A DNA stretch of 64,000 bases from Streptomyces platensis (GTDB taxonomy: Bacteria; Actinomycetota; Actinomycetes; Streptomycetales; Streptomycetaceae), in NCBI RefSeq assembly GCF_008704855.1, contig NZ_CP023691.1, forward strand, positions 1,178,001-1,242,000. The letters are read 5' to 3'. This document shows, one piece after another, positions 11,344 to 25,040 of the stretch (position 1 is its first letter; the number at the start of each line of letters is the position of its first letter). The translations under genes were made by a program, and so were the position numbers. The notes beneath the pieces were generated by a model. The model ran no database searches, was not told the origin of the DNA, and saw only the letters and a program-made list of their open reading frames with translations.

Positions 11344-11817
11344 TCACTGGCTGTTGGTCCCGAAGTCCTCGGGCGAGATCTGGTCGAGGAACTCGCGGAA
11401 CTTCTCCACCTCGTCCTCCTGCTCGTCCGGGATGGCAATCCCCGCGTCGTCCAGCACACCGTCGGTACCGAAGATCGGCGTTCCGGTGCGCAGGGCCAGC
11501 GCTATCGCGTCCGACGGACGCGCACTGACCTCGACCCCGCTCGCGAAGACAAGTTCGGCATAGAAAACCCCCTCGCGCAGATCCGTGATGCGGACCTGCG
11601 TCAGCTCCTGGCCCACCGCTTCGAGCACGTCCTTGAAGAGGTCATGCGTCAGCGGCCTGGCAGGGACCATGCCCTGCTGGGCGAAGGCGATGGCGGTGGC
11701 CTCCCCTGGCCCGATCCAAATGGGCAAGTATCGGTCGCCTCCCACCTCCCGCAGGAGCACGATCGGTTGGCTGGAAGGCATTTCCACCCGGACACCCACG
11801 ACGTCGAGCTCGTTCAC
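11344..11817 (-). CDS. Bifunctional nuclease family (BFN/DUF151) protein
   Basis: 157 residues. MNELDVVGVRVE, LPIWIGPGEATAIAFA and RPSDAIALALRTGTPIF are the hallmarks of the BFN domain, which in plants has RNase/DNase activity and whose bacterial role is unsettled. It is followed by an acidic tail (PDEQEDEVEKFREFLDQISPEDFG) predicted to be disordered. The start is GTG 11817. A -10-like TAGGGT on the minus strand ends 6 bases before the GTG, with no ribosome site between, so the mRNA is probably leaderless. It is conserved next to ftsR in actinobacteria. Confidence 0.9.
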   Translation of the reverse strand: MNELDVVGVRVEMPSSQPIVLLREVGGDRYLPIWIGPGEATAIAFAQQGMVPARPLTHDLFKDVLEAVGQELTQVRITDLREGVFYAELVFASGVEVSARPSDAIALALRTGTPIFGTDGVLDDAGIAIPDEQEDEVEKFREFLDQISPEDFGTNSQ

Positions 11818-11829
11818 ACAGCAACCCTA
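11818..11829 (-). promoter_or_regulatory. -10 element placing the transcription start at the BFN start codon
   Basis: On the minus strand TAGGGT occupies 11829-11824 and is followed by 6 bases and then GTG. The spacing fits transcription starting on the G of the start codon. No convincing -35 is seen. Confidence 0.5.
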
Positions 11830-11873
11830 GGACGTGCCCGGCCGGTTTGGGTAGTCGGGCACTCGTTTGCTCA

Positions 11874-12620
11874 CTACAGCCGGACCCGCAGAGCGCTCTG
11901 CACCAAGGCCGCATGCAGCCGTACGGACAGCGTTGCCAGCTCCCTGGCGGTCGCTTCGGCATGCGCCCTGGTCTGCGGGTTACGGTGCCGCCGAAGGGGT
12001 GCAACGACCTGCTCGACCAGGCCCGCCTCACGCTCGGCCGCCGCCTTCACCGCACGCAGATGCCGCGGCTCCAGACCGAAACGGCCCAGGTCCGCGACAA
12101 GTTTGGCCACCGTGACGGCCTCGATGTCGTATCCGCCGTCGTCATGAGGGACGATGAGTCCGTACGACTCCCAGTCGGCGAGCGCCGCCTCGTCCACCTC
12201 CGCGGCGGCCAGCAGCTCGGCCCGGCCGATCCGGGCAGCCGTGGGGCGCTCCGTACCCGGGTCGTGGACGCCCTCGACCAGATCCCGGGAGGGTGCGGCC
12301 GGGGCCGGCAGCGGTACCTGCTCACCGCGCTCCAGGGCGTCCAGATGCTCCCGGATGACCTTCAGCGGCAGATAGTGGTCCCGCTGCATCCGCAGGACGG
12401 CGGCCAGCCGCTCGACATCCGCCTGCGTGAATTTGCGGTATCCGGAAGGCGTGCGCTTCGGCTCGACCAGCCCCTCGGCCTCCAGGAAGCGAATCTTGGA
12501 GATGGTGACCTCGGGAAACTCCCCGCGCAGCAGGGTGAGCACCGTACCGATGCTGACCGGCTTGCCGTCCGAGGAGGCGGCACCGGCAGAACCGGCGCCG
12601 CCTTTCGGTGTATCGCGCAT
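11874..12620 (-). CDS. ftsR: FtsR-like MerR family regulator
   Basis: 248 residues. VSIGTVLTLLRGEFPEVTISKIRFLEAEGLVEPKRTPSGYRKFTQADVERLAAVLRMQRDHYLPLKVIREHLDALERG is the N-terminal winged helix of the FtsR group, which in Corynebacterium activates ftsZ. A second helical domain (VDEAALADWESYGLIVPHDDGGYDIEAVTVAKLVADLGRFGLEPRHLRAVK) resembles a repeated MerR-like fold. ATG 12620 follows GGGGAAGG. It starts 17 bp after the FHA gene, so the two are likely co-transcribed, as odhI-ftsR are. The symbol is given by synteny and motif; the target in this organism is untested. Confidence 0.85.
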   Translation of the reverse strand: MRDTPKGGAGSAGAASSDGKPVSIGTVLTLLRGEFPEVTISKIRFLEAEGLVEPKRTPSGYRKFTQADVERLAAVLRMQRDHYLPLKVIREHLDALERGEQVPLPAPAAPSRDLVEGVHDPGTERPTAARIGRAELLAAAEVDEAALADWESYGLIVPHDDGGYDIEAVTVAKLVADLGRFGLEPRHLRAVKAAAEREAGLVEQVVAPLRRHRNPQTRAHAEATARELATLSVRLHAALVQSALRVRL

Positions 12621-12637
12621 ATGCCTTCCCCGGCCGG

Positions 12638-13414
12638 TCAGATACCGGCGCCTCGCTGGCTCGCGTAGAAGACCAGGCGGAACTTGCCGATCTGGACCTC
12701 GTCGCCGGTGGCGAGGGCAACGGAGTCGATCCGCTCACGGTTGACGTAGGTGCCGTTCAGGCTGCCGACGTCGGCGACCGTGAAGAGACCGTCCGGGCCG
12801 CGACGGAATTCCACATGACGGCGCGAGACCGTCACATCGTCGAGGAAGATGTCGCCCTGCGGGTGCCGACCCGCCGTGGTCAGCTCGCTGTCCAGCAGGA
12901 AGCGGCTGCCCGCATTCGGCCCCCGGCGGACGACCAGCAGCGCCGACCCCAACGGGAGAGCATCCACGGCCGCCTGGGCCTCAGGGGACAGCGACGGCGC
13001 CAGATTCTGGCCCGTGGTCTCCGAGTCGTAGGCCTCCAGCCCCGAAATGGAGATGGTCGACGTCGTCTCCGACGCCCGCTCGGGCTGGACCCCTGCACGC
13101 AGCGGCGCACCACAGTTGGAGCAGAACCGGCTCGCCTCGGCGTTCTGGTTCCCACACCTCGTACAAACCGGCAAGGCCGACCCTCCACCCGTGTGTGCGG
13201 CTGATGGTTCCTGGGAACCTATGCGGCCGGCACCGGAGGGGTCAACAGAACCCGCGCCGTACCCCCCGGACGGACCGCTGACCTCATCACGGAAGAGCGG
13301 ACGACCCTCGGCCGCACCGCTCTCGTCGGGCTGGCGCGGAGCGGCATGCCGCGCGGAGCCGCTGCCGCCCTCCTGGCGTGCGCTCTTGCCGAACAGCTTT
13401 CCAAACAACTTCAC
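12638..13414 (-). CDS. garA: FHA domain protein, GarA/OdhI-like, with N-terminal zinc ribbon
   Basis: 258 residues. GTG 13414 follows AGGGGAA. Residues 1-80 are polar and probably disordered. Cys 84, 87, 98 and 101 (CTRC...CSNC) form a zinc ribbon. ETTS at 116-119 is the phosphothreonine motif of GarA/OdhI, the regulators of 2-oxoglutarate dehydrogenase and glutamate metabolism under PknG/PknB control. The FHA domain spans about 157-250 with GRH (182-184), SRRH (197-200) and N220-G-T. Mycobacterial GarA lacks the long Cys-containing extension, so this is the extended streptomycete form. The neighbours (ftsR downstream, DUF881/sbp upstream) match the mycobacterial locus. Confidence 0.87.
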   Translation of the reverse strand: MKLFGKLFGKSARQEGGSGSARHAAPRQPDESGAAEGRPLFRDEVSGPSGGYGAGSVDPSGAGRIGSQEPSAAHTGGGSALPVCTRCGNQNAEASRFCSNCGAPLRAGVQPERASETTSTISISGLEAYDSETTGQNLAPSLSPEAQAAVDALPLGSALLVVRRGPNAGSRFLLDSELTTAGRHPQGDIFLDDVTVSRRHVEFRRGPDGLFTVADVGSLNGTYVNRERIDSVALATGDEVQIGKFRLVFYASQRGAGI

Positions 13415-13604
13415 GGGCGATTCCCCTTGAACGAAATAGACCCGCCCGTGGGGCAGGACGAACCCTCGATGCACACACCGGCCCATCCGGACATCCTGTG
13501 AACGTCCGTGGCCTTCAAACAGTTTCCACCACACACCACACGCACGGTGCGTCGACCCCCCGCTACCTCATGCCCTTCCCGGGCACTCGACATACGTGCA
13601 CGCC

Positions 13605-14621
13605 TCACTGAGATGACAACCGAGCGTAGTCAGGCCGCTTCGCCTCTCGCAAGGCGTTCACAATGATCTTCCTCTCACGGGTCACAGACACCTTGGCCTG
13701 CTCCTTTTCCAGCGTCTGGACCACTCCGCCGGGGATGTTCAGCGCCGGTTCCAAGTCCTCCGGCTTGCCGATGACCTTGAAGCGGAACGGCTGCATGACG
13801 CGCTTGCCATCGATCTGCACGCCACCCCGGACGTCCGAGAGATAGCTGTCCGCAACAACCCGGACATCGTTGACCTGGATGGCCTCCGCGCCGGCCGCCC
13901 GCAGCTCCTGGATGGTGTCCAGCAGCTTGTCCGCCTCGACGGAGTGCGTCGGGTCGTCGATGGTCAGGTTGATGCCGGGCCCTTGCGCCGCGACGGTCCC
14001 GGCCAGCACACCCAGCTGCTGTTCCTTCTCCACGGTCTGCTTACGGGCCTCCTCGGCCTGGTCCGAGCTGTTCGTCAGCTCGGTCTTCTGCCCTTCCAGG
14101 CGCCGCTGTTCGTCGGTCAACCGCTGGGAGCGGTTGTCCAGCTCGTCCAGAATGCGCACCAAGTCCTCCTGGCGCGCACCTCGCAGCGCACTGCTGTCAC
14201 TTGTGGAACGTACCTGAATCGCCAGGCCGAGGCCGAGGATGAACAGGAGCAGCGCAACGATCAGTTGAGCCCGGGTCAGCCGCGGCGGCCACAGGCTCGC
14301 CACCAGCCGCTCCCGACCGGTCTTCGGGCGTTCCGCGCTCCCGTCGTCCTCGGCGACGACGTCCGGAGTCGAGGAGTCTGCCCCTTTGCCCTGCTTCTGT
14401 CCAGCACTGTCCGATTCTTGAGCTTCGGCTTCGTCACCGGACTCCGCCGGCTCGGGACCTTTCCGGCTCTCGGGCGGCATCGGCCGACGGCCGGCCGGCC
14501 CGTGGTCCTCATCCGGCTCCGGCCGCTCCGCCTTCTCCGCGGGCTCCGGCTTCTTCTCCGGTTCCGGCTTCTTGTCCTGCTCCGGGCTCTTCTCCGGCTC
14601 CGGCGTCTCGTCCTCGGTCAT
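13605..14621 (-). CDS. DUF881 family membrane protein with acidic, Pro-rich N-terminus
   Basis: 338 residues. Residues 1-115 are charged and low in complexity (repeats of PEPEK and KPEP), then LTRAQLIVALLLFILGLGLAIQV is a single membrane segment, a coiled coil follows (DEQRRLEGQKTELTNSSDQ), and the DUF881 domain (GPGINLTIDDPTHS, LDTIQELRAAGAEAIQVNDVRV) faces outside. The family lies near division genes in Gram-positive bacteria but has no assigned reaction. ATG 14621 is 5 bases after the sbp stop, with GAGG across that stop, so translation is probably coupled. Last gene of the three-gene DUF881-sbp-DUF881 operon. Confidence 0.88.
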   Translation of the reverse strand: MTEDETPEPEKSPEQDKKPEPEKKPEPAEKAERPEPDEDHGPAGRRPMPPESRKGPEPAESGDEAEAQESDSAGQKQGKGADSSTPDVVAEDDGSAERPKTGRERLVASLWPPRLTRAQLIVALLLFILGLGLAIQVRSTSDSSALRGARQEDLVRILDELDNRSQRLTDEQRRLEGQKTELTNSSDQAEEARKQTVEKEQQLGVLAGTVAAQGPGINLTIDDPTHSVEADKLLDTIQELRAAGAEAIQVNDVRVVADSYLSDVRGGVQIDGKRVMQPFRFKVIGKPEDLEPALNIPGGVVQTLEKEQAKVSVTRERKIIVNALREAKRPDYARLSSQ

Positions 14622-14626
14622 CCGCC

Positions 14627-14959
14627 TCACGCCCTGAAGACGTGCCGGCGGATCGCGGCCGCGTTGGAGAAGATCCGGATACCCAGCACCACGACGACGC
14701 CGGTGGAAAGTTGGGAACCGACACCCAACTTGTCGCCGAGGAAGACGATCAGCGCGGCGACGACGACGTTCGACAGGAAGGAGACCACGAAGACCTTGTC
14801 GTCGAAGATGCCGTCCAGCATGGCGCGCAGACCGCCGAACACGGCATCCAGCGCCGCGACGACAGCGATCGGCAAATAGGGCTCGACCACCGTCGGCACC
14901 ACGGGTCGGACGACAAGTCCGACCACGACTCCCACGATGAGGCCCAATACGGCGATCAC
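14627..14959 (-). CDS. sbp: Small basic protein Sbp (DUF1290)
   Basis: 110 residues with three hydrophobic segments (MIAVLGLIVGVVVGLVV; YLPIAVVAALDAVFGGL; FLSNVVVAALIVFLGDKLGVG) and a basic C-terminus (RRHVFRA). This matches the DUF1290/Sbp family, found between two DUF881 genes and close to ftsZ in Bacillus. Function unknown. The ATG overlaps the stop of the upstream DUF881 gene by 4 bases (ATGA), a translational coupling signature. Confidence 0.9.
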   Translation of the reverse strand: MIAVLGLIVGVVVGLVVRPVVPTVVEPYLPIAVVAALDAVFGGLRAMLDGIFDDKVFVVSFLSNVVVAALIVFLGDKLGVGSQLSTGVVVVLGIRIFSNAAAIRRHVFRA

Positions 14960-15888
14960 GATGTGCCCTTCCCTGTGTCGGCGCCGTCCGCCTTGGCGGC
15001 ACCGGCCTGCGGCTTTGCGGTACGTACGATCAAGCTGGGCGCGGGCGGCAGCGTGACCTCGTTCTCAGCGGAAATCCTGGTGCGCACGCCGTAGTTCTCC
15101 TGAAGCACGTGCAGGTACTGACCATCGGCGCTGTCCTGGAACGCGGTGCTCAGCCGCTGCCCGTCCCCCACCGCCAGCACCGTATAAGGCGGCGCCAGTG
15201 GCTTGTTGTCGACCAGTATGGCGTCTCCCGCGGCTCTGATCGCCGAGAGTGAGGTAAGCCGCTGTCCATTGACGGAGATGGCCTCCGCACCGGATGCCCA
15301 CAGGCCGTTGACGACGCGTTGCATATCTCTGTCGCGTACCCGCCCGGTGTCCGAAAAACCACTGCTCTCACGCGGACCGCCGCCGCTGGACGCCGCGCCC
15401 TTCGCATCGTCCACGACGAGCTTCACGCCGGGTCCGGTGACCTGCGTCGAGCCGGACAGCAGGGCCAGCAGCTCGGCCTTGTCGCCGCCGTGCTTCTTCA
15501 GCGCCTCGCGCTGCATACTGCTGACGTCGTCCCGGAGCGCGTCGACCCGCTTCTGCTGCCGGTCCGCCTCGCCGGTGCCCTTCTGGATGCGGTTGATCAG
15601 TTCCTCGCGCTCCTTGGCGAGCGTCGGTGCTGATATCCGCGCCTGCGCCGCCCCCACGGTCACCACGAGCGCGGCCAGCACCAAACCGGCCGCAAGTCCC
15701 AGCTTCGCCCGCAAGGTCCGCGGCAGTCCCCGCACCCCGGTCTCGGACTTCCGTGCGGCGGCCTCCGCGTATCCGTCGTCGAGACTGTGATCCATCACGT
15801 TGGTCAGCAGCGACATGGACGCATCGGGGCGCGCGGCCGGCGTGTTCGGGTTGCTCCGATCGGGGCGCTGCTGCGACATGCCGCACAT
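14956..15888 (-). CDS. DUF881 family membrane protein (first copy)
   Basis: 310 residues from ATG 15888; ATG 15879 (MSQQRPD) is equally possible, and neither has a clear ribosome site. There is a cytoplasmic N-terminus of about 70 residues, one membrane segment (LRAKLGLAAGLVLAALVVTVGA), a coiled coil (KEREELINRIQKGTGEADRQQKRV) and the DUF881 domain (VTGPGVKLVVDDAKG, RVVNGLWASGAEAISVNGQRL, APPYTVLAVGD). It is the paralogue of the gene two positions downstream. The pair may act as a hetero-oligomer with Sbp, which is an inference from invariant clustering. Confidence 0.87.
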   Translation of the reverse strand: MCGMSQQRPDRSNPNTPAARPDASMSLLTNVMDHSLDDGYAEAAARKSETGVRGLPRTLRAKLGLAAGLVLAALVVTVGAAQARISAPTLAKEREELINRIQKGTGEADRQQKRVDALRDDVSSMQREALKKHGGDKAELLALLSGSTQVTGPGVKLVVDDAKGAASSGGGPRESSGFSDTGRVRDRDMQRVVNGLWASGAEAISVNGQRLTSLSAIRAAGDAILVDNKPLAPPYTVLAVGDGQRLSTAFQDSADGQYLHVLQENYGVRTRISAENEVTLPPAPSLIVRTAKPQAGAAKADGADTGKGTS

Positions 15889-15918
15889 CGTCGCACGTCG
15901 GCCGCGCGGTCTCCCAAT

Positions 15919-15959
15919 GGCCCCACCGGCGTGCCGATGCACGGCCCGCCGGTGGGGCC
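15919..15959 (-). terminator. Terminator after the GDP-mannose pyrophosphorylase-like gene
   Basis: GGCCCCACCGGC (15919-15930) pairs perfectly with GCCGGTGGGGCC (15948-15959). It lies 5 bases past the stop at 15964 on the minus strand, separating that gene from the DUF881 operon. Confidence 0.75.
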
Positions 15960-15963
15960 CCGG

Positions 15964-18459
15964 TCAGCGTCCTGCGCTGTCCACTACGGCGGACCACTCG
16001 TCCAGCAGCTGCTGAGCGGAGGCGTCATCCGGCCCTTCCGCCCACAGGTGCGTGACCGCCTCAGCGGGGTCCGGCAGCACCAGGACCCAACGGCCGTCGG
16101 CCTCCACGATTCGTACGCCGTCGGTGGTGTCCACGTCCCGGTCGCCGGCGGCCTCGACGACATGCCGCATGACCAGGCCCTTGACCGCCCACGGGGTGGC
16201 CAGGTCGCGGCGCTGGACATGCGCGCGCGGGATCCGTGCGTCGATCTGGCTGAGCGTGAGCTGGGTACGGGCGACCAGGCCGATCAGCCGGACGAAGGCG
16301 GCCGCGCCGTCGAAGACGCTGCTGAACTCCGGAATGATGAAGCCGCCCATGCCGTCCCCGCCGAAGACCGTGCCGTCGGCGCGGCCCACCCGGGTCATGT
16401 CGTCGGGCGAGGTGGTCGTCCACTCCACCTGCGTCCCGTGATACGCCGCCACCTGCTCGGCGATCCGGGTGGTGGTCACCGGCAGCGCCACCCGGCCGGC
16501 CCGCCGCTCGGCGGCGACGAGATCCAGCATGACCAGCAGCGCGCGGTCGTCCTCGATGATCCGGCCGCGCTCGTCCACGAGGGAGAGCCGCTCACCGACG
16601 GGGTCGAAGCGCACCCCGAAGGCGGCCCGCGCCGAGGCCACGATCTCGCCGAGCCGGACAAGCCCGGCACGCCGGGCGTCGGCGGTCTCGGTCGGCCGGG
16701 ATTCATGGAGCCCGGGGTTGATGGTCAGGGAGTCGACGCCGAGCCGCCCCAGAAGGCTGGGCAGGACCAGGCCCGCGCTGCCGTTGGAGGCGTCCACGAC
16801 GACCTTCAGCCCGGACTCGCCGATGCCCGTGGTGTCCACGGCCCGCAGCAGCGACCCCGTATAGGAGTCGAAAACGCTGGCCGGGAAGATCAGATCACCG
16901 ATCTCGCCGGGGAAGGCGCGACGGTACTCCTGGCGGGCGAAGACCCGGTCGAGCTTGCGCTGCTTGGCCTGCGAGAGGTCGGCGCCCCGCTCGTCGAAGA
17001 ACATGATGTCCACGGAGTCCGGCACCCCGGGCGTCGTACGGATCATGATCCCGCCGGCGCTGCCCCGCGCGGTCTGCTGGCGGGCGACCGGCAGCGGCAC
17101 ATTCTCCAGGTCCCGTACGTCGATGGCGCTGGCCTGAAGCGCGGAGATCACGGCGCGTTTGAGCGCCCGGGCACCACGGGAGTGGTCGCGCGCGGTGGTG
17201 ACCGTGGAGCCCTTCTTGAGGGTGGTGGCGTACGCGCCCGCGAGCCGCACCGCGAGTTCCGGGGTGATCTCGACGTTGAGGATCCCGGACACCCCGCGGG
17301 CGCCGAACAGATGCGCCTGGCCACGGGACTCCCAGATCACCGACGTATTGACGAACGCGCCGGCCTCGATGGTCTTGAACGGATAGACCCGCACATTCCC
17401 CTGGACGATCGACTCTTCACCGATCAGGCATTCATCACCGATGACGGCGCCGTCCTCGATCCGGGAGGCCCGCATGATGTCGGTGTTCTTGCCGATCACA
17501 CAGCCGCGCAGATTGCTCTGCTGCCCGATGTAGACGTTGTCGTGCACCACGGCCCGGTGCAGGAACGCACCGCTCTTGACGACGACATTGGAGCCGACGA
17601 CGGTGTGCTCCCGCAGCTCCACCCCGGCTTCAATCTTGGCGTAGTCGCCGATGTACAGCGGGCCGCGCAGCACCGCGTCGGAGTGGACCTCGGCGCCCTC
17701 AGCGACCCATACGCCCGGCGAGATCTCGAAACCGTCGATTTCCACATCGACCTTGCCCTCGAGCACATCGGCCTGGGCCTTCACATAGCTCTCGTGCGTA
17801 CCGACGTCTTCCCAGTAGCCCTCGGCGATATAGCCGTAGATCGGCTTGCCTTCCTTCATGAGCTGCGGGAAGACATCCCCGGACCAGTCGACCGGCACAT
17901 CGGGCTCGAAATAGTCGAAGACCTCCGGCTCCATGACGTAGATGCCGGTGTTGACGGTGTCCGAGAAGACCTGACCCCAGGTGGGCTTTTCCAGGAAGCG
18001 CTCGACCTTGCCGGCCTCGTCGACGATGGTGATACCGAACTCGAGCGGGTTGGGGACCCGCGTGAGGCAGACGGTGACCAGCGCGCCCTTTTCCTTGTGG
18101 AACCGGATCAGATCCGTGAGGTCGAAGTCGGTGAGGGCATCACCGGAGATGACGAGGAAGGCATCATCCTTGAGGGCTTCCTCGGCGTTCTTCACGCTGC
18201 CCGCGGTGCCCAGCGGCTTTTCCTCGTTGGCGTAGGTGAGCTCCATTCCGAGCTCTTCTCCGTCGCCGAAATAGTTCTTGACGAGAGAAGCAAGGAATTG
18301 CACGGTCACGACGGTCTCACTGAGACCATGCCGCTTCAGCAGCCTGAGCACATGCTCCATGATCGGCCGGTTGACGACCGGAAGCAGGGGCTTGGGCATG
18401 CTGGACGTCATGGGGCGAAGGCGTGTTCCTTCGCCGCCGGCCATCACAACGGCCTTCAT
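15964..18459 (-). CDS. Nucleotidyltransferase fused to degenerate phosphomannomutase domain (SCO1388-like)
   Basis: 831 residues. Residues 1-235 form a sugar nucleotidyltransferase ([29 protein letters not shown]) of the mannose-1-phosphate guanylyltransferase type. Residues about 245-370 are a left-handed beta-helix of hexapeptide repeats ([33 protein letters not shown]). Residues about 385-831 align with alpha-D-phosphohexomutases, but the phosphoserine loop (normally TASHNP) reads [11 protein letters not shown], the metal loop (DGDADR) reads DPVGER, and GExSGH reads GGDGMGG, so the mutase is probably inactive. The likely role is GDP-mannose supply with a structural or regulatory C-terminus. 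ATG 18459 is supported by family alignment and by GAGGAGGACGCTTCCG in front. Confidence 0.85.
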   Translation of the reverse strand: MKAVVMAGGEGTRLRPMTSSMPKPLLPVVNRPIMEHVLRLLKRHGLSETVVTVQFLASLVKNYFGDGEELGMELTYANEEKPLGTAGSVKNAEEALKDDAFLVISGDALTDFDLTDLIRFHKEKGALVTVCLTRVPNPLEFGITIVDEAGKVERFLEKPTWGQVFSDTVNTGIYVMEPEVFDYFEPDVPVDWSGDVFPQLMKEGKPIYGYIAEGYWEDVGTHESYVKAQADVLEGKVDVEIDGFEISPGVWVAEGAEVHSDAVLRGPLYIGDYAKIEAGVELREHTVVGSNVVVKSGAFLHRAVVHDNVYIGQQSNLRGCVIGKNTDIMRASRIEDGAVIGDECLIGEESIVQGNVRVYPFKTIEAGAFVNTSVIWESRGQAHLFGARGVSGILNVEITPELAVRLAGAYATTLKKGSTVTTARDHSRGARALKRAVISALQASAIDVRDLENVPLPVARQQTARGSAGGIMIRTTPGVPDSVDIMFFDERGADLSQAKQRKLDRVFARQEYRRAFPGEIGDLIFPASVFDSYTGSLLRAVDTTGIGESGLKVVVDASNGSAGLVLPSLLGRLGVDSLTINPGLHESRPTETADARRAGLVRLGEIVASARAAFGVRFDPVGERLSLVDERGRIIEDDRALLVMLDLVAAERRAGRVALPVTTTRIAEQVAAYHGTQVEWTTTSPDDMTRVGRADGTVFGGDGMGGFIIPEFSSVFDGAAAFVRLIGLVARTQLTLSQIDARIPRAHVQRRDLATPWAVKGLVMRHVVEAAGDRDVDTTDGVRIVEADGRWVLVLPDPAEAVTHLWAEGPDDASAQQLLDEWSAVVDSAGR

Positions 18460-18580
18460 GTCGGAAGCGTCCTCCTCTAAGAGACGACGGTCTTGCCGAC
18501 TTCACTTGTCCAGCTCGCCCACTGTTCCTGTTATCGCGTACGGGCGCCGGGCCTTGGCACCAGCTGCCGGTCCGGAAAGC

Positions 18581-19189
18581 TCAGTCGGCCGTGGTGTCCG
18601 CTTTGATGAGTCGGCGGACCTGGACCACGTAGAGGACTCCTGCCCACCAGTACAGCGCCGTACCCCATCCTGCGAACGCCCATCCGAAAACGGTGCCAAG
18701 TGTGTGAAGCCAGCCGCTTCCGCTGCTCAGGAGGAGCAACGGGAAGGCGTACATCAAGTTGAACGTAGCCGCTTTGCCCAGGAAGTTCACCTGGGGCGGT
18801 CCGTAACCGTGGCGTCCGAGGAATCCGACCGCGATCAGCAGCATCACTTCCCGTGCCAGCAGTGCCGCGGTCAGCCAGACCGGCAGGATCTCGCGCCAGG
18901 TCAGCCCGACGAGGGTGGAGAGGATGTAGAGGCGGTCGGCGGCCGGGTCGAGGATCCGGCCCAGGCTGCTGATCTGGTTCCAGCGCCGGGCGAGCTTGCC
19001 GTCCAGATAGTCACTCACACCGCTCAGCGCGAGGACCAGCAGCGCCCAGCCATCGGCCGTCGGGCCGCCGAATACCGGCCACAGGATCAGCCACAGGAAC
19101 AACGGCACGCCGAGGAGGCGAGCCATGCTCAGGATATTCGGGATGGTGAGGACGCGATCCGTCTGAACCCGCGTCTCCTGGACCTCCAC
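18581..19189 (-). CDS. CDP-alcohol phosphatidyltransferase (cardiolipin-synthase-like)
   Basis: 202 residues, with at least four membrane segments. The CDP-alcohol signature D-x2-DG-x2-AR-x8-G-x3-D-x3-D is complete in SDYLDGKLARRWNQISSLGRILDPAADRL. The family transfers a phosphatidyl group from CDP-diacylglycerol to an alcohol. The S. coelicolor gene in this position (SCO1389, from memory) makes cardiolipin with phosphatidylglycerol as acceptor; Mycobacterium pgsA2 occupies the same place. GTG 19189 follows AGGAGG at 7 bases. It precedes the nucleotidyltransferase gene by about 120 bp on the same strand. Confidence 0.88.
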   Translation of the reverse strand: MEVQETRVQTDRVLTIPNILSMARLLGVPLFLWLILWPVFGGPTADGWALLVLALSGVSDYLDGKLARRWNQISSLGRILDPAADRLYILSTLVGLTWREILPVWLTAALLAREVMLLIAVGFLGRHGYGPPQVNFLGKAATFNLMYAFPLLLLSSGSGWLHTLGTVFGWAFAGWGTALYWWAGVLYVVQVRRLIKADTTAD

Positions 19190-19286
19190 GCGGAAGCCTC
19201 CTGGGGGAAATGTACCAACGATGCCCCCTGACCTTACCTGCCCCGCCGGCGGCGCCGTGCCGCGGGTCCCAAGATCACCGAAACGC

Positions 19287-19325
19287 GAAAAAGCCCCCCG
19301 GGAACTTTCGTTCCCGAGGGGCTTT
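19287..19325 (-). terminator. rRNA operon terminator
   Basis: On the minus strand, AAAGCCCC and GGGGCTTT arms, with an inner CGGGAAC/GTTCCCG stem around TTT, make a 15-bp hairpin with one mismatch, followed by a T5 run. It lies 11 bp after the 5S gene: an orthodox intrinsic terminator, unlike most others here that lack a T-run. Confidence 0.93.
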
Positions 19326-19336
19326 AACAAAAATTG

Positions 19337-19453
19337 TTCGGCGGCGTCCTACTCTCCCACAGGGTCCCCCCTGCAGTACCATCGGCGCTGAAAGGCTTAG
19401 CTTCCGGGTTCGGAATGTAACCGGGCGTTTCCCTAACGCAATGACCACCGAAA
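19337..19453 (-). rRNA. rrf: 5S ribosomal RNA
   Basis: The minus strand reads TTCGGTGGTCATTGCGTTAG, then the conserved CCGAACCCGGAAGCTAAGCC and GGGGACCCTGTGGGAGAGTA, and ends GGACGCCGCCGAA. About 117 nt. The ends are judged from known streptomycete 5S and may be off by a few bases. Confidence 0.95.
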
Positions 19454-19505
19454 CACTATGAAGATGACAACCCGGACATGACACAGGTCGTTACTTCAGA
19501 ACCTA

Positions 19506-19522
19506 CACAGTGGACGCGAGCA
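19506..19522 (-). other. 3' arm of the 23S rRNA processing stem
   Basis: Plus-strand CACAGTGGACGCGAGCA here is the exact reverse complement of 22654-22670 just before the 23S 5' end. In the precursor RNA the two 17-base arms bracket the 23S and would pair as an RNase III-type stem. Confidence 0.8.
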
Positions 19523-19527
19523 ACTGA

Positions 19528-24480
<4,953 letters not shown>

Positions 24481-24750
24481 ATGTTTACCCGTAATCGGGT
24501 GAAACACACACGAGAGCGGAACGACCAGACGGAATAGGTCCGGTCGTTCACAGCGTCCTCGCTGTGTGTGCCATCCGCACCACATGGGCGCCGATGGACT
24601 TTTCAAAGGAACCTCATCCTCCGGAAGTGTTTCCGGTGGACGGGGTATCAACATATCTGGCGTTGACTTTTGGCACGCTGTTGAGTTCTCAAGGAACGGA
24701 CGCTTCCTTTGTGCCTGTCTCACCAGGCTCTCCGGGCGCTTCCCTTCGGT
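24481..24750 (-). other. rRNA leader with processing hairpin and boxA-like motif
   Basis: GAACGACC (24519-24526) pairs with GGTCGTTC (24542-24549), and outer CACACACGAG / CTCGCTGTGTGTG segments extend the stem. Further upstream the minus strand carries TTGAGAACTCAACAGCGTGC, the conserved boxA-like leader motif found before 16S in streptomycetes. Confidence 0.8.
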
Positions 24751-24756
24751 CTTGCG

Positions 24757-25040
24757 TTTCCGACTCTATCAGATCCTTGCGGGCCCGATTTTCGCCGGTG
24801 CGTTTCCACCTTTCGGCTTCTTCGCGTTTCCAACCTTACCAGATCCGTTTCCGTCTCCGGCGCCCTGTTGGAGCGGGCCCGGCCGTTTGGCTTTCGCTTT
24901 GGGCCTTTCCGACTCTAGCAGATCCGATTCTCGGTCCGTTGCCGGTCCGAATTCGTTTCCGAATCCCCGTCGGAGGGGGTTACGCCGTGGTCCGGCAATT
25001 TGCGTTGCCGTGCCTTTCGGCGTAATCACTACTTTAGCGG
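24757..25040 (-). promoter_or_regulatory. Multiple rrn promoters with repeated -10 blocks
   Basis: Three near-copies of one 20-bp block lie at 24757-24776, 24827-24847 and 24906-24926. On the minus strand they read GGATCTG(A/G/C)TA(G/A)(A/G)GT(C/T)GGAAA, giving -10 hexamers TAGAGT, TAAGGT and TAGAGT. A fourth related TAAAGT lies at 25036-25031. Four tandem promoters are known for Streptomyces rrnD. The -35 boxes are not close to consensus, so assignments are by -10 and repetition. Confidence 0.6.
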
